Assembly: GCA_030156945.1 (NCBI GenBank)
Contig: JASGLT010000009.1
Location: forward strand, 1 to 64,000
DNA length: 64,000 nucleotides
Direction: 5' to 3'
Source: Thermococcaceae archaeon
GTDB taxonomy: Archaea; Methanobacteriota_B; Thermococci; Thermococcales; Thermococcaceae
Of the stretch, positions 60,827 through 64,000 are shown in pieces (within the stretch, counting starts at the first letter, position 1; each line of letters starts with the position of its first letter). The notes below the pieces were generated by a model. The model was not told the DNA's origin. It did no database searches and saw only the letters and a program-made list of their open reading frames with translations. A program made the translations under genes and the position numbers.

Positions 60827-62176
60827 TCAGGCCTCCGAGATGGCTTTCTTCACGAGCCTCTTCGCCTTCTCCATCAGCTCCTTAGCCTTCTCCTCCGTGT
60901 GGGCCTCGAGGGTTATCCTCATTATCGGCTCCGTCCCGCTCGGGCGGAAGAGAATCCACCAGTCGGAGTTCTCTATCCTGATTCCGTCAATGTCTATCAG
61001 CCCCTCGTAGTCGAACGTCTTTAGGGCCTCGCGCGCTATTATCTCCATGGCTTTCGCCTTCTTCTCGTTCGGGCAGGGGATTTTGGCGCGAAGCGTTACG
61101 TAGCGCGGGACTTCTTTGGCAAGCTCGCTTATCGGCCCGAGTCTGTCGATCATCTCCAGAACCAAAGCCCCAGCAAAGATTCCGTCGGGGGTGAGGTTCC
61201 ACTGCGGGATTATCCAGGTCCCGCTCGGCTCGCCGCCGAAGATGCCGCCGTACCTGGCGAGCTCCTCGGCAACGGCCACATCCCCAACGCGCGTCCTTAT
61301 AACCTCTCCGCCGAGGGGTTTAACGTAGTCATCGAGGGCAAAGCCAGCATCTACCGTTGTCACAATCTTCCCCTTCCCGAACTTCCTCAGCATGTAGCCA
61401 GATATGAGGCTCAACATTACCTCGTACTCAACGAAGTTGCCCTCATCGTCAACGACGCCAATCCTGTCGGCGTCGCCGTCGTGTGCTATGCCGACGTCGG
61501 CTTTCATCGCCTTGACGGTCTTCGCCAAAGCGGAAAGACTCTTTGCGTTCGGCTCGAGCTCCCTCACGAAGAAGCCGCTCGGGTGGGAGTTGAGCGAGAT
61601 TACCCTATTTCCCATCTCGCGCTGGAGGTAGGGAGAAACTATCGAGCCCGCGCCGTTTCCAGAATCGAGGACGACTGTGTAGGAGTTCTCAAGCTTGACG
61701 AATTTTAGAGCCTCGTTTATGTACTCCTCGCGCGGGTCAGCCCTTCTAAGCGTCCCGATCTCGTTCCAGGGCGCTTTTTTGAAGTTCCCGGAGTCCATTA
61801 TGGCCTCGAGCTCGATCTCCATCTCCGGGGTGTAGGCCATTCCGTTTGCCTGCCACACCTTTATGCCGTTGTACTCCGGCGGATTATGGGAGGCTGTGAT
61901 GGTAACGCCAGCGTCGGCACCGTAGAGCTTTATCGCAAAGCCCGTGAGAGGAGTAGGTGCCATGCCGATGTCGATCACGTCAACGCCCGTTGAGAGAAGT
62001 CCGCTTATAACCGCTGATTTGATTACGTCTCCGCTCGTCCTCGTGTCCTTCCCTATAACTACGGTTCCGCCATCGAGGTACGTTCCAAGAGCCTTCCCAA
62101 CACTCAGGGCCAGATCCGGCGTCAGCTTCTCGTTGAAAATCTCTCTGATTCCGCTGGTTCCGAAGTACTTCCCCAT
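60827..62176 (-). CDS. Phosphoglucosamine/phosphomannomutase family enzyme
   Basis: Alpha-D-phosphohexomutase of 449 residues. Phosphoserine is Ser96 in [13 protein letters not shown]; metal loop DGDADRIG near residue 238; sugar-specificity loop GEPSGTWI; phosphate loop [10 protein letters not shown]. Archaeal members act on glucosamine-phosphate (GlmM), mannose- or glucose-phosphate, and I cannot decide by eye. GGAGGTAGGAG before the ATG at 62176 fixes the start; the frame to 62269 crosses the divergent promoter. Confidence 0.88.
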   Translation of the reverse strand: MGKYFGTSGIREIFNEKLTPDLALSVGKALGTYLDGGTVVIGKDTRTSGDVIKSAVISGLLSTGVDVIDIGMAPTPLTGFAIKLYGADAGVTITASHNPPEYNGIKVWQANGMAYTPEMEIELEAIMDSGNFKKAPWNEIGTLRRADPREEYINEALKFVKLENSYTVVLDSGNGAGSIVSPYLQREMGNRVISLNSHPSGFFVRELEPNAKSLSALAKTVKAMKADVGIAHDGDADRIGVVDDEGNFVEYEVMLSLISGYMLRKFGKGKIVTTVDAGFALDDYVKPLGGEVIRTRVGDVAVAEELARYGGIFGGEPSGTWIIPQWNLTPDGIFAGALVLEMIDRLGPISELAKEVPRYVTLRAKIPCPNEKKAKAMEIIAREALKTFDYEGLIDIDGIRIENSDWWILFRPSGTEPIMRITLEAHTEEKAKELMEKAKRLVKKAISEA

Positions 62177-62234
62177 GCTCCTACCTCCGGAAGGCGTATA
62201 TATGAGACATGCATAAAACCCTTTGGGTGGTAGC

Positions 62235-62687
62235 ATGGGGAACGACAACCCCTCAACCAGGGACAACATGCCCTACGTCAACGGGGCAGTCCTCTTTGCC
62301 CTCGTGGTTCTGGCCGTTCTCACCTTTGCTGGGCTCTATGCGAACTCAGCGTTGGGCTTCGCAACAATCCCCGTGTTCGTCTTCCTCGTGGTTCTTTTCA
62401 TGGGCTGGAGCAACAACCGCGCCCTCGACAGGGGAGAGATGAGGAGGGCAATGACGGCCTCCCTTCTGACAGCCTTCTTGGTGATGGTACTCGGAGACGG
62501 CCATCTCCTAATCCCCTCAGAGCTAAGAGACTACTTCCTCGGCGTGCTTTCCACAATAATAGGCTTTTACTTCGGCTACCGCGGAAGGGAGAGCGAGGAA
62601 GAGAGGTTCAACAGACTGGTGCACACAATAAAGTCTGGAGGAGAAATTAAAAACGAGGGAAAAGGTAGGAAGAATACAAACGGCTAA
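62235..62687 (+). CDS. Four-helix membrane protein of unknown function
   Basis: 150 residues, about four hydrophobic segments (roughly 17-35, 40-55, 70-90 and 98-110) and a charged C-terminal tail. No domain recognised. GGTGG precedes the ATG at 62235; the frame from 62223 starts inside that site. A TATA-like GCATAAAACCC at 62211-62221 serves this strand. Divergent from the phosphohexomutase and convergent with the lipoprotein. Confidence 0.62.
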   Translation: MGNDNPSTRDNMPYVNGAVLFALVVLAVLTFAGLYANSALGFATIPVFVFLVVLFMGWSNNRALDRGEMRRAMTASLLTAFLVMVLGDGHLLIPSELRDYFLGVLSTIIGFYFGYRGRESEEERFNRLVHTIKSGGEIKNEGKGRKNTNG

Positions 62688-63397
62688 CCTTCAAAAACCG
62701 CCACCTCTTTCCCATCGGGGTCGAGGACGTGGACAACGACGTCTCCGTTCAGCCTCTCCTCAAGGCCCGAAACCAGCTCCATGTAAGTATCTTTGGCCGA
62801 GTTTGCCTCTTCAGCCGTCTTGAAGGAGCTCATGGCCCTGACGTGGTAGGTGGAGCCGTTCTTCTCGAGGATTACGTCCCACGGCCCGCTTCCCGCGAAG
62901 TCGAGCAGGTAGTTCAGGACTTTCTGGGCCTCTTCCTCGCTCGCCTCAGTGTACCAGACGTTGATGTCGTTCAAGGAAACGTAGCGGTACCTGCTCTCCA
63001 CCTGGTAGAGGACGTTCTTTTCGTCATCGAGAACCTGGAGAAGCACTTTATGACTGTTGAAAACGTCCTGCGACATCTTTGACGCCAGAAAGATTAGGTA
63101 GAACTTCAGAGAATCCTCCATTTCGCTGGAACTCTTGTAAGTGCTTGTCAATCCCACGGTGTAGCCGTTATCTTTCTTTACGTAAACGTCTATCTCATCG
63201 GGGTTCAATTCGGCGTTTATGAGGTTAATAAGCGCCTTTGCCTGATCAGTGGATACCTCTCCCGAATAGTGGACTGTAACCCCGTTTATACCGAGGGTTT
63301 TTTCACTCTCGACGTTAACGTCTGGGCTCTCGACACAGCCGCCCGCGAGCACAAACATCGCGAGGAGCAGAGCCGAGAGCGCGTAAACCTTCCTCAT
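62684..63397 (-). CDS. Lipoprotein of unknown function
   Basis: 237 residues. The signal sequence ends in LAGGC, a lipobox with Cys21 as the likely lipidation site, so it should be anchored to the outer face of the cell membrane. The mature part has two similar halves (around HYSGEVSTDQAKALINLIN and WYTEASEEEAQKVLNYLLD), suggesting an internal duplication. No known family. It lies after, and is probably co-transcribed with, the small anchored protein at 63407. Confidence 0.7.
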   Translation of the reverse strand: MRKVYALSALLLAMFVLAGGCVESPDVNVESEKTLGINGVTVHYSGEVSTDQAKALINLINAELNPDEIDVYVKKDNGYTVGLTSTYKSSSEMEDSLKFYLIFLASKMSQDVFNSHKVLLQVLDDEKNVLYQVESRYRYVSLNDINVWYTEASEEEAQKVLNYLLDFAGSGPWDVILEKNGSTYHVRAMSSFKTAEEANSAKDTYMELVSGLEERLNGDVVVHVLDPDGKEVAVFEG

Positions 63398-63406
63398 ATT
63401 CCCACC

Positions 63407-63796
63407 TCACTTCTTCACGAGCCTGTATATTCCAACCTTTGCAGTGTAGCTTTCGTCGGGGTTCGGTGGCGCGTAGTCAACTCTGACCACAAAGGGCTTC
63501 GACGAGCCGTAGATCATACTTGAGGTATCCTCGTAGGAAGAGACAACCTCGTTTGTGTCAGGATCAAGTATCTTGATGCCCTTAACGACCCCAGTTCCTC
63601 CGGCCTCAATCTTGTACTTCCCAGGTTCAAGGATGTGCGAAAGGTAAAAGACGTCACCACTTACCGTGTCGCTCTTCACTTCCACGGGAACCTTCTCGTA
63701 GAAGGTCTCGTAATAGTACTGCATGCCGAACGCCGCCACGATGCCGAGCACTATCAGCACGAAAAACCCCAGGATCAGTTTCTTAAAGAATCCCAT
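63407..63796 (-). CDS. Small membrane-anchored protein
   Basis: 129 residues. An N-terminal helix (about 5-25) anchors a beta-rich outside domain (YKIEAGGTGVVKGIKILDPDTNEVVSSYED). No family recognised. The ATG at 63796 follows GGGGTGAG; an alternative ATG is at 63805. It sits between the partial gene at the window edge and the lipoprotein, all leftward, and likely forms an envelope operon with them. Confidence 0.65.
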   Translation of the reverse strand: MGFFKKLILGFFVLIVLGIVAAFGMQYYYETFYEKVPVEVKSDTVSGDVFYLSHILEPGKYKIEAGGTGVVKGIKILDPDTNEVVSSYEDTSSMIYGSSKPFVVRVDYAPPNPDESYTAKVGIYRLVKK

Positions 63797-63815
63797 CCTT
63801 CTCACCCCCTCACCC

Positions 63816-64000
63816 CTAAAACCCGAAGAGGCCTCCTCCCTTGACCTTAACGCCGAGGTCGGAGAGCTTCTTCTTTATCTCCCGCTGGTTCATGTTTCCC
63901 GAGAACTTGTTCTTCTCCTTCCACTTTATCTCCATCTCATCATTTTTGCCCTCGTCAACGTTGCCCCCCTTGAGCTTGACCTCCTTTATCTCGCGGAGGG
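63816..64000 (-). CDS. C-terminal end of a leftward gene, cut by window
   Basis: Open frame of 60 codons entering from the right edge and ending at TAG 63816-63818. The residues are lysine-rich (EIKWKEKNKF, MNQREIKKKLSDLGVKVKGGGLFGF). The upstream part is outside the window, so neither start nor family can be given. It precedes the small anchored protein by about 20 bp, probably in one operon. Confidence 0.6.
   Translation of the reverse strand, partial: LREIKEVKLKGGNVDEGKNDEMEIKWKEKNKFSGNMNQREIKKKLSDLGVKVKGGGLFGF

Overview
The window is a stretch of hyperthermophilic euryarchaeal chromosome, almost certainly Thermococcus or a close Thermococcales relative. Markers for this are RadB, the RFC small and large subunits, FAU-1, the HerA-Mre11-Rad50-NurA operon, an archaeal proteasome beta subunit, archaeal tRNA-splicing endonuclease, three-polypeptide glutamate synthase, TATA/BRE promoters about 30 bp before starts, GGTG(A)-type ribosome sites and a C/D box guide RNA. 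The genus call rests on recognised protein families, not on a database search. Bases 1-10 match the 3' end of an Illumina adapter, so the left edge is a contig end. Two single-base frameshifts (near 31825 and 50763) may also be assembly errors.

Layout. 1-9 kb: housekeeping and RNA genes (DUF1614, ASCH, MBL hydrolase, radB, FAU-1 RNase, MoaA, Trm5-type methyltransferase, KaiC-like ATPase) with a DUF234 ATPase convergent on radB. 9.9-12.3 kb: accessory MntA/HepT toxin-antitoxin pair and a DUF4143 ATPase. 12.3-16.2 kb: clamp loader genes and 2-amino-3-ketobutyrate CoA ligase. 16.3-18 kb: a solitary GmrSD-like (DUF262+DUF1524) defence candidate. 18-19.3 kb: endA, rimI and an intergenic C/D box sRNA. 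19.3-27 kb: the DNA end-resection operon herA-mre11-rad50-nurA, with a vapBC pair inserted between herA and mre11. 27-31.7 kb: iron/cobalamin-type ABC permease and ATPase, proteasome beta, a membrane-anchored HExxH protein and threonine synthase. 32-40.8 kb: a divergent pair of operons, glutamate synthase on one side and citrate synthase, isocitrate dehydrogenase and aconitase on the other. Together they make glutamate from oxaloacetate and acetyl-CoA through 2-oxoglutarate. 40.8-50.4 kb: secreted and membrane proteins of unknown role, a DODA-like dioxygenase, a third ATPase, AlaX, a cyclic 2,3-diphosphoglycerate synthetase-like protein, a radical SAM protein and NfeD. 50.4-52.7 kb: a structured-RNA candidate, a UPF0175/DUF3368 toxin-antitoxin pair (toxin frameshifted) and a fourth ATPase. 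52.6-57.9 kb: yjbQ, a VanZ-like gene and a ThiN-domain regulator; pyrBI; a C5-epimerase-like protein; an orphan ECF S component. 58-64 kb: an unknown four-gene operon with a P-loop kinase and a flavodoxin, an EamA transporter, a phosphohexomutase and envelope-anchored proteins.

The main unexplained signal is at promoters of the solo ATPases. All four have inverted-repeat boxes around the TATA box and start codon. In three of them the boxes are 17-20 bp, unrelated in sequence between genes, and repeated at a centre spacing of 33-34 bp. A small frameshifted membrane-protein gene at 32 kb has a similar perfect palindrome across its start codon. This looks like a set of dedicated, probably self-acting, repression circuits for nuclease-fused ATPases.
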